Assembly (NCBI RefSeq): GCF_025056915.1
Contig: NZ_JANWVH010000003.1
Span: 1 to 64,000, forward strand
DNA from: Meiothermus sp.
Lineage (GTDB): Bacteria > Deinococcota > Deinococci > Deinococcales > Thermaceae
DNA length: 64,000 nucleotides
Reading direction: 5' to 3'
Every line of letters begins with the position of its first letter. Within the stretch, counting starts at the first letter, position 1. The notes beneath the pieces were generated by a model. It was not told where the DNA came from. It did not search any database and saw only the letters and a list, made by a program, of their open reading frames with translations. Positions 11,576 through 21,726 of the stretch are shown here, in pieces. The position numbers were made by a program, and so were the translations under genes.

Positions 11576-12682
11576 ATGAGGGAGCCGGGTTCAAACAGCA
11601 AGGAAGTGCGGCGACGTAATCCGACCCTGCCTCGGGATGGCTCTGGATTTGCTTGGCTGGCGCTAACGCTGGCCATTTTGCTCTGGCTGGCGACGGTTTG
11701 GGTCATGTGGCAGGTCAAGCAGGTCATGACCGCCAATGGTTTTCAGGCGCTCTGGGCCGATATATTGCTGGGGCTGGTGGCGATTTTACCCCTGGGGCTT
11801 TTGTTTCCGGCCAGCCAAAGCCTACGTCAGTCGGGGGCGGCCCGGCGGGCCTTGCAGAGCGAAAACCTGATTGCCGCCCGGGTACATGGCTCAGAAGCCC
11901 ACACCTGGGCCTGGTTTACCCTGGGCTACGCCGGGGCGCTTTTGCTGTTTCTGCTGTTTGTGCTGTTTTTTATCGCCAACAACGTGGCGGTTGGGCGCAC
12001 GTTTTTCCAGCTCGAGCTGATTGCCAACTCCTTTGGCCTGATTCTGCAAGCCTTCTGGATTAATGTGGTGATTTTCCTGTTCGCCGGTTTTTTTTCCCTG
12101 GTCTGGGGCCTGGTGGTGGCCATTGCCAAGCTCCTGCCCGGCAAACCGGCCCAGCCCATTCGCTTTATTGCCACCTTTTACACCGATGCCTTCCTGAGCC
12201 TGCCCTCCATCATTGTGATTTACCTGATTGGCTTTGGCCTGCCCCTCACCGGGATTGGCTTTTTTCGCAACCTGCCTCTAGAAGCCCTGGCGGTGCTGGC
12301 CCTGACCCTGACCTACGGCGCCTACATGGCCGAGGTCTACCGGGCAGGCCTCGAGAGCATCCACCCCAGCCAGTGGGCTGCGGCCCGCAGCCTGGGCCTC
12401 TCCTACGGCCAGACCCTGCGCTTTGTGATCATCCCGCAGGCGGTGCGGCGCATCATTCCGCCCCTGCTCAACAACTTCATCGGGATGCAAAAAGATACCG
12501 CGCTGGTCAACGTGGTGGGGGTCATTGATGCCTTCAACCAGGCCCGCATCATTGCCTCCAACGACTTCAACCTCTCCGCCGTGACCACCGTGGCCATCCT
12601 GTTTATCCTGATCACCATCCCCCAGACCCGGCTGGTGGATCGGCTGGTGGAGCGCGACCGGGCCCGTTTCCGCCAGGGTTAG
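11576..12682 (+). CDS. ABC transporter permease, polar amino acid type (HisM-like)
   Basis: Multiple TM helices; EVYRAGLESIHPSQWAAARSLGLSYGQTLRFVIIPQAVRRIIPPLLN permease loop. Confidence 0.93.
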   Translation: MREPGSNSKEVRRRNPTLPRDGSGFAWLALTLAILLWLATVWVMWQVKQVMTANGFQALWADILLGLVAILPLGLLFPASQSLRQSGAARRALQSENLIAARVHGSEAHTWAWFTLGYAGALLLFLLFVLFFIANNVAVGRTFFQLELIANSFGLILQAFWINVVIFLFAGFFSLVWGLVVAIAKLLPGKPAQPIRFIATFYTDAFLSLPSIIVIYLIGFGLPLTGIGFFRNLPLEALAVLALTLTYGAYMAEVYRAGLESIHPSQWAAARSLGLSYGQTLRFVIIPQAVRRIIPPLLNNFIGMQKDTALVNVVGVIDAFNQARIIASNDFNLSAVTTVAILFILITIPQTRLVDRLVERDRARFRQG

Positions 12683-12857
12683 CGAGGATGAAGGCCATGA
12701 ACCCTCTCCTGCCGCCTACCCTGGCCCTTCGTGCGGGGAGGGCTTCTGGGCCCGGCCTGGTCAGGGGTACTGCTGAGGAGCAGCCCAGGCTTTCGGCCAG
12801 TGAAGTTTGGCCGTTCTCTGGCCGCAGGGGCCGGGCTTTTGACTGGGAGGGCGCTGC

Positions 12858-13601
12858 ATGAGCTTCCTGGAAATCAAGAACGTACGCAAGCGTTTTGGCG
12901 CCAACGAGGTGCTGCGCGGCCTCAACCTGAGCGTGGAGGAACACCAGGTGGTCTGCCTGATTGGGCCGTCGGGCTGTGGCAAATCCACCTTGCTACGTTG
13001 TGTGAATGGCCTCGAGGAGATTCAGGGCGGCGAGATTCGGTTGCATGGCGACCGCATCACCGGGCCGGGGGTGGATCTGAACGCCCTGCGGCGCGATGTG
13101 GGGATCGTGTTTCAAAGCTTCAACCTGTTCCCCCACATGACCGTGCTGCAAAACATTACCCTGGCCCCCACGCAGGTGCTCCGAATGCCGGAGGCCGAGG
13201 CCCAGGAGAAGGCCCTGGCCCTGCTGCGGCGCATTGGCCTGGAGCACAAGGCCCGGGCTTACCCCGACCAGCTCTCGGGCGGCCAGCAGCAGCGGGTGGC
13301 GATTGTGCGGGCGCTGGCCATGGAGCCTATGCTGCTCTTGCTGGACGAGATTACCTCGGCCCTCGACCCCGAGCTGGTCTCGGAGGTGCTGAACCTGCTG
13401 CGTGAGCTGGCCCAGGAGGGCATGACCATGATTCTGGCCACCCACGAGATGGGCTTTGCCAAGGAGGTGGCCAGCAAGGTCTGCTTCATGTACGAAGGGG
13501 TGGTGCACGAAGAGGGCCCCCCCGAGCAGATTTTTGCCCACCCCCGGCACGAGCGCACCCAGCAGTTCCTGTCCAGCATCATCGAGGCCGGGCGGCTATG
13601 A
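12858..13601 (+). CDS. ABC transporter ATP-binding protein, polar amino acid type (GlnQ-like)
   Basis: Walker A GPSGCGKST, LSGGQQQRVAIVRAL, LLLLDEITSALDPE. Confidence 0.95.
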   Translation: MSFLEIKNVRKRFGANEVLRGLNLSVEEHQVVCLIGPSGCGKSTLLRCVNGLEEIQGGEIRLHGDRITGPGVDLNALRRDVGIVFQSFNLFPHMTVLQNITLAPTQVLRMPEAEAQEKALALLRRIGLEHKARAYPDQLSGGQQQRVAIVRALAMEPMLLLLDEITSALDPELVSEVLNLLRELAQEGMTMILATHEMGFAKEVASKVCFMYEGVVHEEGPPEQIFAHPRHERTQQFLSSIIEAGRL

Positions 13602-13604
13602 AAA

Positions 13605-13626
13605 AAACCCAGGTTTCCCTGGGTTT
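13605..13626 (-). terminator. Intrinsic terminator for tRNA-Asn
   Basis: AAACCCAGG-TTTC-CCTGGGTTT; T-tract on minus strand from A run at 13601-13607. Confidence 0.7.
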
Positions 13627-13629
13627 GCT

Positions 13630-13704
13630 GGCTCCGCGAGCAGGGCTCGAACCTGCGACCATTCGATTAACAGTCGAACGCTCTACCAGCTGAGCTATCG
13701 CGGA
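13630..13704 (-). tRNA. tRNA-Asn(GTT)
   Basis: Minus strand TCCGCGATAGCTCAGCTGGTAGAGCGTTCGACTGTTAATCG..GGTTCGAGCCCTGCTCGCGGAGCCA; anticodon GTT. Confidence 0.95.
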
Positions 13705-13981
13705 ACGCCTCGCCGATAGGCAGATAAAAATATAGCAGAGCCTGGTATAGTTGGCAAGCACGCCTGACCTCAGGCCCGTTTGGTGTGCGGTTCCATCCGG
13801 GTCTTGTCTGTTCAGCCGGCGATTTTCCTGATTCCAAGCGGCCTTCGGGGAACCGGCCTGGGGAGCGGGGTTAACCGCTCAGGAAGAGAGAGGGAAAATG
13901 AGCCTGGGCTGACCTTTGCCAAACCAGCCTGGATTGAATAGAGTAAGAGCTTGCTGATATTGGTTGAATAGGAGTATTGGC

Positions 13982-15334
13982 ATGGCAACCACCCTAGAGG
14001 GCCGCGTACCCCCCCACAACATAGATGCCGAGGCCAGCGTGCTGGGCTCGGTGCTGCTGGACAGCGAGGTGCTGGACAGGCTCGAGGGCCTGCTGGCTGC
14101 CGATGCCTTTTACAAAGAGGCCCACCGCAAAATCTGGGAGGCCATGGTGGCGCTGCGGGCCCGGCGCGACCCGGTGGACCTGGTGACGCTCTCGGAGCAG
14201 CTCAGGCAAAGTGGGGAGCTCGAGAACATCGGCGGGCTCTCGTATTTGGTGGGGCTTTCGGAACACACCCCCACGGCGGCCTACGCCGACTACTACGGGC
14301 GGATTGTGGCCGAGAAGTGGACCCTGCGCAAGCTGATTGCAGCGGCGGGCGAGGCCATGAAGATGGCCTACGACGAAGAGGGGAGCCTCGAGGACATCCT
14401 CGACACCGCCGGACGCAAGGTGCTCGAGGTCTCCACCCAGGGGGCCCGCTCGGAGTTCCAGACCATGAAGGAACTCGTCCACCAGACCTTCGAGCACATC
14501 CAGTTGCTCTACGAGAACAAGGGCCAGGTGGACGGCATCAAGAGCGGTTTCCGCGAGCTCGACGCCCTGATTGGCGGCCTCACCAGCGGCTCGCTCAACA
14601 TCATTGCGGCCCGGCCCAGCATGGGCAAGACCAGCTTTGCCCTGACCATTGCGCAAAACGTGGCGCTGCGGGGCGAGGGGGCTGGGGTGGCCATCTTCTC
14701 GCTGGAGATGCCCGCCGTGCAACTGGTCACCCGCATGCTCTGCTCCGAGGCCCGCATTGACATGAACCGGCTGCGCCAGGGCCAGCTCACCGACCGCGAC
14801 TTTTCCCGCCTGGTGGACGTGGCCGGGCGCATCTCCGAGGCGGCCATCCTGATTGACGACACCTCCGACATGACCCTGATGGAACTGCGCGCCCGCGCCC
14901 GCCGCCTGCACGCCCAGCACAAGCTGGGGCTGATTGTGATTGACTACCTGCAGCTGATGTCCGGCCCCGGCGGTGGCAAAAACGGCGGCGAGAACCGCCA
15001 GCAGGAGATTGCCCAGATTTCCAGGGGCCTTAAGGGACTGGCCCGCGAGCTGGGCGTGCCGGTGATTGCCCTCTCGCAGCTCTCCCGGGCGGTGGAGTCG
15101 CGCCCCAACAAGAGGCCCATGCTCTCCGACCTGAGGGAAAGCGGGAGCATCGAGCAGGACGCCGACCTGGTGATGTTCATCTACCGCGACGAGTACTACA
15201 ACCCCCACTCCGAAAAAGCCGGCATCGCCGAGATTATCATCGGCAAGCAGCGCAACGGCCCCACCGGCACCGTGGAGCTACAGTTCCACGCCCAGCACGT
15301 GCGCTTCAACGACCTGGCCAAGGACGAAATTTGA
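13982..15334 (+). CDS. dnaB: Replicative DNA helicase
   Basis: MATTLEGRVPPHNIDAEASVLGSVLLD; ARPSMGKTSFALTIA; IVIDYLQLM. Confidence 0.97.
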   Translation: MATTLEGRVPPHNIDAEASVLGSVLLDSEVLDRLEGLLAADAFYKEAHRKIWEAMVALRARRDPVDLVTLSEQLRQSGELENIGGLSYLVGLSEHTPTAAYADYYGRIVAEKWTLRKLIAAAGEAMKMAYDEEGSLEDILDTAGRKVLEVSTQGARSEFQTMKELVHQTFEHIQLLYENKGQVDGIKSGFRELDALIGGLTSGSLNIIAARPSMGKTSFALTIAQNVALRGEGAGVAIFSLEMPAVQLVTRMLCSEARIDMNRLRQGQLTDRDFSRLVDVAGRISEAAILIDDTSDMTLMELRARARRLHAQHKLGLIVIDYLQLMSGPGGGKNGGENRQQEIAQISRGLKGLARELGVPVIALSQLSRAVESRPNKRPMLSDLRESGSIEQDADLVMFIYRDEYYNPHSEKAGIAEIIIGKQRNGPTGTVELQFHAQHVRFNDLAKDEI

Positions 15335-15370
15335 CCCTGCCCAAAGGCCACCGGCGGCTACACTGCAAGG

Positions 15371-15973
15371 GTGCGGCTGGTCTGGCTCCTCATCGTCCTG
15401 GCGGGCAGCACCTTCTGGTTCATCCGGGAGGTGCAGGCCCGGCCCATTGCCCGCCCGCCGGGGGTGCTGGCCCCCTATGCGCCTTTCCAGGCCCCGCTGA
15501 GGCCACAGAGCGAGGTGCGGCTGGAGAAACCCGGCTATCAGTTCAGGCCGGTGGCCCATTTCGAGCTCGAGGCCCGCGTGCTCTCCAAACGTCTCTACCG
15601 CTACGATGCCGCCGCGGCCATTGCCCCGGTGGACCTGGCCCTGGGCTGGGGCCGGATGTCCGATACCGCCGTGCTTCGCCGGCTGAGCATCCGCCAGTCG
15701 GATCGCTTCTACTTCTACGCCTGGCGCGGGGAGCCCCCCATCCCGGCAGAGGAAATAGTGGTCAGCAGCGCCAACATGCACCTGATTCCGGGCAACGACC
15801 AGATTCGGCTGCGCCTGGAGCGGGTTAAGCCCGGCCACCTGGTGCGCATCCAGGGCTTTTTGGTCAACGTGACGGGCCCCCGGGGCTTCTACTGGAACAC
15901 CTCCACCGTGCGCCACGACAGCGGCAACGGGGCCTGCGAGATTGTCTGGGTGGCCGACCTGGCGGTGCGGTAG
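15371..15973 (+). CDS. Uncharacterized membrane-anchored/secreted protein
   Basis: GTG start 6 nt after TACACT; N-terminal TM; SSANMHLIPGNDQIRLRLERVKPGHLVRIQGFLV. Confidence 0.75.
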   Translation: MRLVWLLIVLAGSTFWFIREVQARPIARPPGVLAPYAPFQAPLRPQSEVRLEKPGYQFRPVAHFELEARVLSKRLYRYDAAAAIAPVDLALGWGRMSDTAVLRRLSIRQSDRFYFYAWRGEPPIPAEEIVVSSANMHLIPGNDQIRLRLERVKPGHLVRIQGFLVNVTGPRGFYWNTSTVRHDSGNGACEIVWVADLAVR

Positions 15974-16100
15974 GCGGAGGGCCAAACGAGCCGGAAATCC
16001 GGGCCAGCCAGGCTTCATCCACGGGTTGCGTTTGGGCCGCCGATGCCGCCGTTTTGGGTTGATCCAAAAGCTCCATAATACACCTTATCCGCCATGGAGC

Positions 16101-16117
16101 GTATGTTATTTACATAA
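16101..16117. promoter_or_regulatory. RDRM-like palindrome in uvrA promoter
   Basis: GTATGTTATTTACATAA; upstream of -10 TATAGT (16133-16138). Confidence 0.6.
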
Positions 16118-16144
16118 CCCAGGCCTGGGTGTTATAGTGCACGG

Positions 16145-19084
16145 ATGGACAGAATTATCGTCCGGGGAGCCAAAGAGCATAACCTGAAGAACATTACCGT
16201 TGAACTGCCTCGGGGGCAGTTCATCGTCATTACGGGGGTCTCGGGCTCGGGCAAGAGCACCCTGGCCTTCGACACCATTTACGCCGAGGGGCAGCGCCGG
16301 TATGTGGAGAGCCTTTCGTCGTATGCGAGGCAGTTTTTGGGGGTGATGGAAAAGCCCGATGTGGAGAGCATCGAGGGGCTTTCCCCGGCCATCTCCATTG
16401 ACCAGAAGACCACCTCGCACAACCCGCGCTCCACGGTGGGTACGGTCACCGAGGTACACGACTACCTGCGCCTCCTGTTTGCTCGGGTGGGCACCGCCTA
16501 CTGCCCCCACTGCGGGCGGCCCATCGAGCGGCAGTCGGCCTCGGAGATTACCGACCGGCTTTTCCAGAAGCCCGAGGGCACCAAGGCCATCCTGATGGCC
16601 CCGGTGGTGCGGGGGCGCAAGGGCGAGTACCGCAAGGAGTTCCAGCAACTGCAAAAAGAGGGCTACGCGCGGGTGCGGGTAGATGGGGTGATCTACACCC
16701 TGGAAGAAGCCCTGGGGCTCAGGCTGGAGAAATACGAGAAGCACGACATTGACCTGGTGGTGGATCGGGTGGTCTTGAAGCCGGAGGAGCGCGCGCGCAT
16801 CGCCGAGTCGGTGGAGCTGGCGCTGTTGCGCGGCGAGGGGCTGATGCGGGTTTTGTACCCCGAAACGGGCTCCGAGGAGCTTTTCTCGGAAAAGTTTGCC
16901 TGCCCGGAGCACGGGAGCGTGCTGGAGGAGTTGGAGCCCCGCATCTTCTCCTTCAACGCGCCCTACGGGGCCTGCCCGGACTGCTCGGGCCTGGGCTACA
17001 ACCAGGTCTTCGACCCCGAGCTGATTGTGAACCCCGAGCTCTCGCTGGCCGAGGGGGCCATCATCCCCTGGAGCAAGGGCCGCGACAACGGCAAGGGCTA
17101 CCTGTGGGATCGGCTGCGGGCCCTCTCCGAGCACCTGGGCTTCGACATGAAGACCCCCTTCAAGCAGCTCTCGCCGGAGGCCCAGCAGGCGGTCTTGCAC
17201 GGCCTGCCCGAGCCTTTCGAGGTGGTCTTCCGGCGCAACGGGCGTGAGACCATGCGCTTCATGGTGAGCTACGAGGGGGTGATTCCCTGGCTCGAGAACC
17301 GCTACCACGAGACCGAGTCCGAAGGGTTGCGCGAGGCCCTGGAGGCCTACATGACCCTCAAGGCCTGCCCGGCCTGCGGAGGTACGCGCTACAAGCGGGA
17401 GGTGCTCTCGGTGCGGGTGGGCCAGTTCAACATTGCCGAGGTCTCCAACCTGCCGGTGCGCGAGGCCAAGCAATTCTTCCAGGCGGTGGCCCACAACAAC
17501 CTGCTGGAGGTGGGGGAGCGGCTCAGGCCCTTTCGCATCCCCCTCGAGGGCCTGGCCGAGCCCCGGGAGCTGCGCAACCTGAACGAGTTCCAGATGCAGG
17601 TGGCGGCCCCCATCTGGCGCGAGATTTACAGCCGGTTGGGTTTTCTGGAGGATGTGGGCCTGGACTACCTGACCCTCGACCGTGCAGCCAACACCCTCTC
17701 GGGCGGCGAGGCCCAGCGCATCCGGCTGGCCACCCAGGTGGGCTCCGGCCTGACCGGGGTGCTCTACGTGCTGGACGAGCCTTCCATCGGGCTGCACCCC
17801 CGCGACAACCAGCGCCTGTTGGCCACCCTCAAAAAGCTGCGCGACCTGGGCAACACCCTCTTGGTGGTGGAGCACGACGAAGAGACCATGCGCGAGGCCG
17901 ACTGGATTGTGGACATGGGGCCGGGGGCCGGGGTGCACGGCGGCGAGGTGGTGGCCGAGGGGCGGCTGGAAGACATCCTGGCCCACCCCACAAGCCTGAC
18001 CGGGGCCTATCTGCGGGGCACCAAGCACATTCCCGTGCCCAAAACCCGGCGCAAGGGCAACGGCAAGTGGCTGGTGGTCAAGGGGGCCCGCGAGCACAAC
18101 CTCAAGGGGGTCAACCTGCGGATTCCCCTGGGCAAGTTTGTGGCCATCACCGGCCCCTCGGGGTCCGGTAAGTCTACGTTGGTTCACGACATCCTGTACG
18201 CGGCGCTGGCTCGAGACCTGATGCGGGCCAAGGCCATCCCAGGCCGCTTCGAGGGCCTCGAGGGCATGGAGCACCTCGACAAGGTCATCGAGATTGACCA
18301 GTCGCCCATTGGCCGCACCCCCCGCTCCAACCCTGCTACCTACACCGGCATTTTCGACGAAATTCGGGACCTCTTCTCCAAGACCCCCGAGGCCCGCAAG
18401 CGCGGCTACGAGGCCGGGCGCTTCAGCTTCAACGTCAAAGGCGGGCGTTGCGAGGCCTGTGGGGGCGACGGCACCAAAAAAATCGAGATGCTCTTCCTGC
18501 CCGACCTGTACGTGCAGTGCGAGGTCTGCAAGGGCAAACGCTACAACAAGGAAACCCTGGAAGTTAAGCTGCGCGGCAAGAACATCGCCGATGTGCTGGA
18601 CATGACCGTGGAGGAGGCCCTCGGCTTCTTTGAAAACATTCCCACCATCGCCCGCAAGCTGCAACTGATGGTGGACGTGGGCCTGGGCTACATGAAGCTG
18701 GGCCAGCCCTCGCCCACCCTCTCGGGCGGCGAGGCCCAGCGCATCAAGCTCTCCACCGAACTAGGCCGCCGCTCCACCGGGCGCACCCTCTACATTCTCG
18801 ACGAGCCCACCACCGGCCTGCACTTCGAGGACACCGCCAAGCTGCTCTCCGTGCTGCACCGCCTGGTGGACGGGGGCAATACGGTGGTGGTGATTGAGCA
18901 CAACATGGACGTGGTCAAGACCGCCGACTGGGTGGTGGACCTGGGGCCCGAAGGCGGCGCCCGCGGCGGCCAGATTGTGGCCGAAGGGACCCCCGAGGAG
19001 GTAGCCCAGACCCATAGCCCCACCGGAGCCTTCCTGGCCCGGATTCCCGAGATCAGGCAAAAGGTGGGGGTGGCGGCAGACTAA
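16145..19084 (+). CDS. uvrA: Excinuclease ABC subunit A
   Basis: Full-length UvrA: two ABC cassettes, zinc-finger cysteines ([34 protein letters not shown]). Confidence 0.98.
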   Translation: MDRIIVRGAKEHNLKNITVELPRGQFIVITGVSGSGKSTLAFDTIYAEGQRRYVESLSSYARQFLGVMEKPDVESIEGLSPAISIDQKTTSHNPRSTVGTVTEVHDYLRLLFARVGTAYCPHCGRPIERQSASEITDRLFQKPEGTKAILMAPVVRGRKGEYRKEFQQLQKEGYARVRVDGVIYTLEEALGLRLEKYEKHDIDLVVDRVVLKPEERARIAESVELALLRGEGLMRVLYPETGSEELFSEKFACPEHGSVLEELEPRIFSFNAPYGACPDCSGLGYNQVFDPELIVNPELSLAEGAIIPWSKGRDNGKGYLWDRLRALSEHLGFDMKTPFKQLSPEAQQAVLHGLPEPFEVVFRRNGRETMRFMVSYEGVIPWLENRYHETESEGLREALEAYMTLKACPACGGTRYKREVLSVRVGQFNIAEVSNLPVREAKQFFQAVAHNNLLEVGERLRPFRIPLEGLAEPRELRNLNEFQMQVAAPIWREIYSRLGFLEDVGLDYLTLDRAANTLSGGEAQRIRLATQVGSGLTGVLYVLDEPSIGLHPRDNQRLLATLKKLRDLGNTLLVVEHDEETMREADWIVDMGPGAGVHGGEVVAEGRLEDILAHPTSLTGAYLRGTKHIPVPKTRRKGNGKWLVVKGAREHNLKGVNLRIPLGKFVAITGPSGSGKSTLVHDILYAALARDLMRAKAIPGRFEGLEGMEHLDKVIEIDQSPIGRTPRSNPATYTGIFDEIRDLFSKTPEARKRGYEAGRFSFNVKGGRCEACGGDGTKKIEMLFLPDLYVQCEVCKGKRYNKETLEVKLRGKNIADVLDMTVEEALGFFENIPTIARKLQLMVDVGLGYMKLGQPSPTLSGGEAQRIKLSTELGRRSTGRTLYILDEPTTGLHFEDTAKLLSVLHRLVDGGNTVVVIEHNMDVVKTADWVVDLGPEGGARGGQIVAEGTPEEVAQTHSPTGAFLARIPEIRQKVGVAAD

Positions 19085-19701
19085 ACCAAAGGGGTGCTCA
19101 GGCCGTAGGCCTCCAGCATCCGAAACATCAGCTCGCGGGCTTCTTCATCGTCGGCATAGTTGACGGTGTCGCTGGAAATGACCAGCACCGGGGAGAGGTC
19201 GTAGGCCCCGACCCAGGCCTCGTAGAGCTGGTTGAGCGAGGCCAGGTACTCGGTGGGAATGCTTCGCTCATAGTCCCGCCCCCGGCGGGCGATGTGGGCT
19301 TGCAGGGTTTCGACCGAGGCCCGCACGTAAATCAGCAGGTCGGGTTTGCGCAGCGCCGGCGCAATGCCTTCGTAGAGGGCCAGGTAGGTTTGCCAGTCCC
19401 GCTCGGAGAGGTGGCCCTCGAGCCACAGGTTCTGGGCGAAGATAAAGGCGTCCTCGAACACCGTGCGGTCCTGCACCACGTGCAAGGCGGGGTTGATTTG
19501 CTTCAGGTGCTGCGCCAGCCGCTTGGCCAGGAAAAACACCTGCGACTGGAAGGCCCAGCGCCCCATGTCGGCGTAGAAGTCGGCCAGGTAGGGGTTCTCG
19601 TCTACGGCCTCGTAGACCGGCAAAAGCCCATAGCGTTCGGCCAGCAGCTGGGTCAGGGTGGACTTGCCGGAGCCGATGTTTCCTGCAATGGCGAGGTACA
19701 T
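19081..19701 (-). CDS. Deoxynucleoside kinase (dAK/dGK family)
   Basis: [17 protein letters not shown]-loop; [18 protein letters not shown]. Confidence 0.9.
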   Translation of the reverse strand: MYLAIAGNIGSGKSTLTQLLAERYGLLPVYEAVDENPYLADFYADMGRWAFQSQVFFLAKRLAQHLKQINPALHVVQDRTVFEDAFIFAQNLWLEGHLSERDWQTYLALYEGIAPALRKPDLLIYVRASVETLQAHIARRGRDYERSIPTEYLASLNQLYEAWVGAYDLSPVLVISSDTVNYADDEEARELMFRMLEAYGLSTPLV

Positions 19702-19755
19702 GGTGGTTGAAGGTTCTGAGTGGGCCGGAGGCCAGGGTGGATTAAGAAGCGCTTT

Positions 19756-20412
19756 TCAAGAGGGCTCGAGGCGGGCCGGGCTCGAGGCAGGGCCAGTTCG
19801 ACCCGCCTCGCTGGCCGGGATGGCCAGCCTTTCCTGCACGCGCCGCACAATCCAGTCCCGGTCGGCTTCGCGCTCGGCAAAGTCGAACTCCTGGGTATCC
19901 AGAACCCACAAGGGATGTGGATAGGTGGCAAAGTGGCGTTCGTAGAACTCGCTCAGGCGGGCCAGGTACTCAGGTTCCATCTGCTTTTCGAAGACGCGCC
20001 CCCGGCGGCGGATGCGCTCCAGTATCACCGGCAAGGGGGCCCGCAGGTAGAGGGTCAGGTCGGGGGTGGGCAGCTTGGGCGAGAGGTGGGCGTAGAGGTC
20101 GTGGTACAGCGCCCACTCGGCCCCGCTCAGGTTCATGGCGGCGAAGATGGCGTCCTTGTCGAAAAGGTAGTCGGCCACCACCCCCCGGGCAAACAGGCTG
20201 GGCTGGGCGAGGGTTTGCAACTGCTTGTAGCGCGAGAGCAGAAAGAACACCTGCACCTTGAAGCCGTAGCGGGCCGGGTCTTGGTAGAAAAGCGGCAGGA
20301 AGGGGTTATCCTCCACCACCTCATGCAGGCTCTCGGCCCCCAGCCGCTCGGCCAGCAGCCGGGCCAGGGTGGTCTTGCCCACCCCAATCACTCCCTCAAT
20401 GGCGATATACAT
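19756..20412 (-). CDS. Deoxynucleoside kinase (dAK/dGK family), paralog
   Basis: MYIAIEGVIGVGKTTLARLLAERLG; VADYLFDKDAIFAAMNL. Confidence 0.9.
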   Translation of the reverse strand: MYIAIEGVIGVGKTTLARLLAERLGAESLHEVVEDNPFLPLFYQDPARYGFKVQVFFLLSRYKQLQTLAQPSLFARGVVADYLFDKDAIFAAMNLSGAEWALYHDLYAHLSPKLPTPDLTLYLRAPLPVILERIRRRGRVFEKQMEPEYLARLSEFYERHFATYPHPLWVLDTQEFDFAEREADRDWIVRRVQERLAIPASEAGRTGPASSPARLEPS

Positions 20413-20517
20413 CTGCTTAAGGCTAAAAGCTAAACGACTAAAGCGGAAGACTTGACATCTTCAAGCCAGGCGCTAAAGGCCTGGAGCAAGCGTTCAGCCC
20501 TGGGCTTGAAAGGGCCT

Positions 20518-21585
20518 CTAGCGTCTGGCAACCATGGTCAGGGTCACATCCAGCCGCCGCCCGTTGCGCCAGATGGTCAGGTTGACCCGGTCACCCGGGC
20601 GGTAGCGGGCGATGGTCTGGGTTACCTCGCCGGCGTTGCGCATGGTGCGGCCATTCACGGCCAGGATGACATCGCCCAGGCTGACCAGCTTGCCGCGCTG
20701 GTCGCGCTGGGCCGGGCGCAGGCCGGCGCGCGCGGCGGGGCTGCCGGGCTGCACCTTTTCAATCATGGCCCCACGGGTGGAGAGCAGGCCCACCCGCCCC
20801 AGCAGAATGGGGTCGAGTTCGCCCAGGTCGAGCAGGGTGGCCCCCAGGTTGCCCCGCTGGGGCACCCCGAAGCGCTCGAGGTCGCTCACACTCTGCCGCA
20901 CCAAATCGCCCGGAATGGCCACCCCCACCCCGCCCACCCCGCTCAGGTCGCCCAGGGTGGCGTTGGCCACCCCCACCACCCGGCCCTGCAAATCGAGCAC
21001 CGGGCCTCCGGAGTTGCCCTGCACAATGCGGGCATCGGTGAAGAGCAAATCGCCGATTTCCGCGCCCACCTCGGGGTCGAGGTCGTTTTTCTCGGCGGCG
21101 GTGGGGCCGGTTCCGGCCAGAATGCCATAGGAGGCCAGGTTGCGCTGGCCAAAGGGGCTGCCAATCACCACCAGCCCCATCCCCACCGGCAGGTTTTGCG
21201 AACTGCTGAAGGATAGCTGGGCCGGGGCGGTCACCCCCTGTACGGTCAGGATGGCAATATCAATGCCCTTGTCCACCGCAAACACCTGGGCCGGGAAGGA
21301 GCGCCCGTCGAACAGCTCCACGCTGATATCGCGTAAATCCTGCACCACGTGGTAGTTGGTGATGATGCGGCTGGGCGCATAAAAAAACCCCGACCCGTTG
21401 GTGGGGCCTTCGTTGCCGGTCTGGGGGTCGCGCAGGATGCCAGATATCTTGACCACAGCGGGTAAAGCCCTGCGAATGACCTCCACCCGGGCCACCTCCT
21501 CGGGGGTGGTCAGGCGGGGTGCCTGGGCAAGGGCCGGGGTCAGCGCCAACAGGGTGAGGAGGGCAATCGTGCGCATCGTCAACAA
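20518..21585 (-). CDS. Trypsin-like serine protease with PDZ domain (HtrA/DegP-like)
   Basis: Signal peptide; ITNYHVV, DIAILTV, GNSGGPVLD triad; C-terminal PDZ. Confidence 0.93.
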   Translation of the reverse strand: MLTMRTIALLTLLALTPALAQAPRLTTPEEVARVEVIRRALPAVVKISGILRDPQTGNEGPTNGSGFFYAPSRIITNYHVVQDLRDISVELFDGRSFPAQVFAVDKGIDIAILTVQGVTAPAQLSFSSSQNLPVGMGLVVIGSPFGQRNLASYGILAGTGPTAAEKNDLDPEVGAEIGDLLFTDARIVQGNSGGPVLDLQGRVVGVANATLGDLSGVGGVGVAIPGDLVRQSVSDLERFGVPQRGNLGATLLDLGELDPILLGRVGLLSTRGAMIEKVQPGSPAARAGLRPAQRDQRGKLVSLGDVILAVNGRTMRNAGEVTQTIARYRPGDRVNLTIWRNGRRLDVTLTMVARR

Positions 21586-21726
21586 ACCGTTTTCATTCTC
21601 ATATGCGCTGGGTGAGTAATCAATAGCTGCTCAGAAACCGCCCGAAGAGGGGTTATCTCCCTGGAACGGGATTCTGCGGTCGAACAGGCGCTCTGGCGGT
21701 GTTCAAGAAACCTTAATCTGCCCAAT

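Noticed and set aside
12683-12857. GC-rich hairpins between ABC permease and ATPase genes
   Set aside because: Many overlapping weak pairings expected at this GC content; no T-tract or repeated motif
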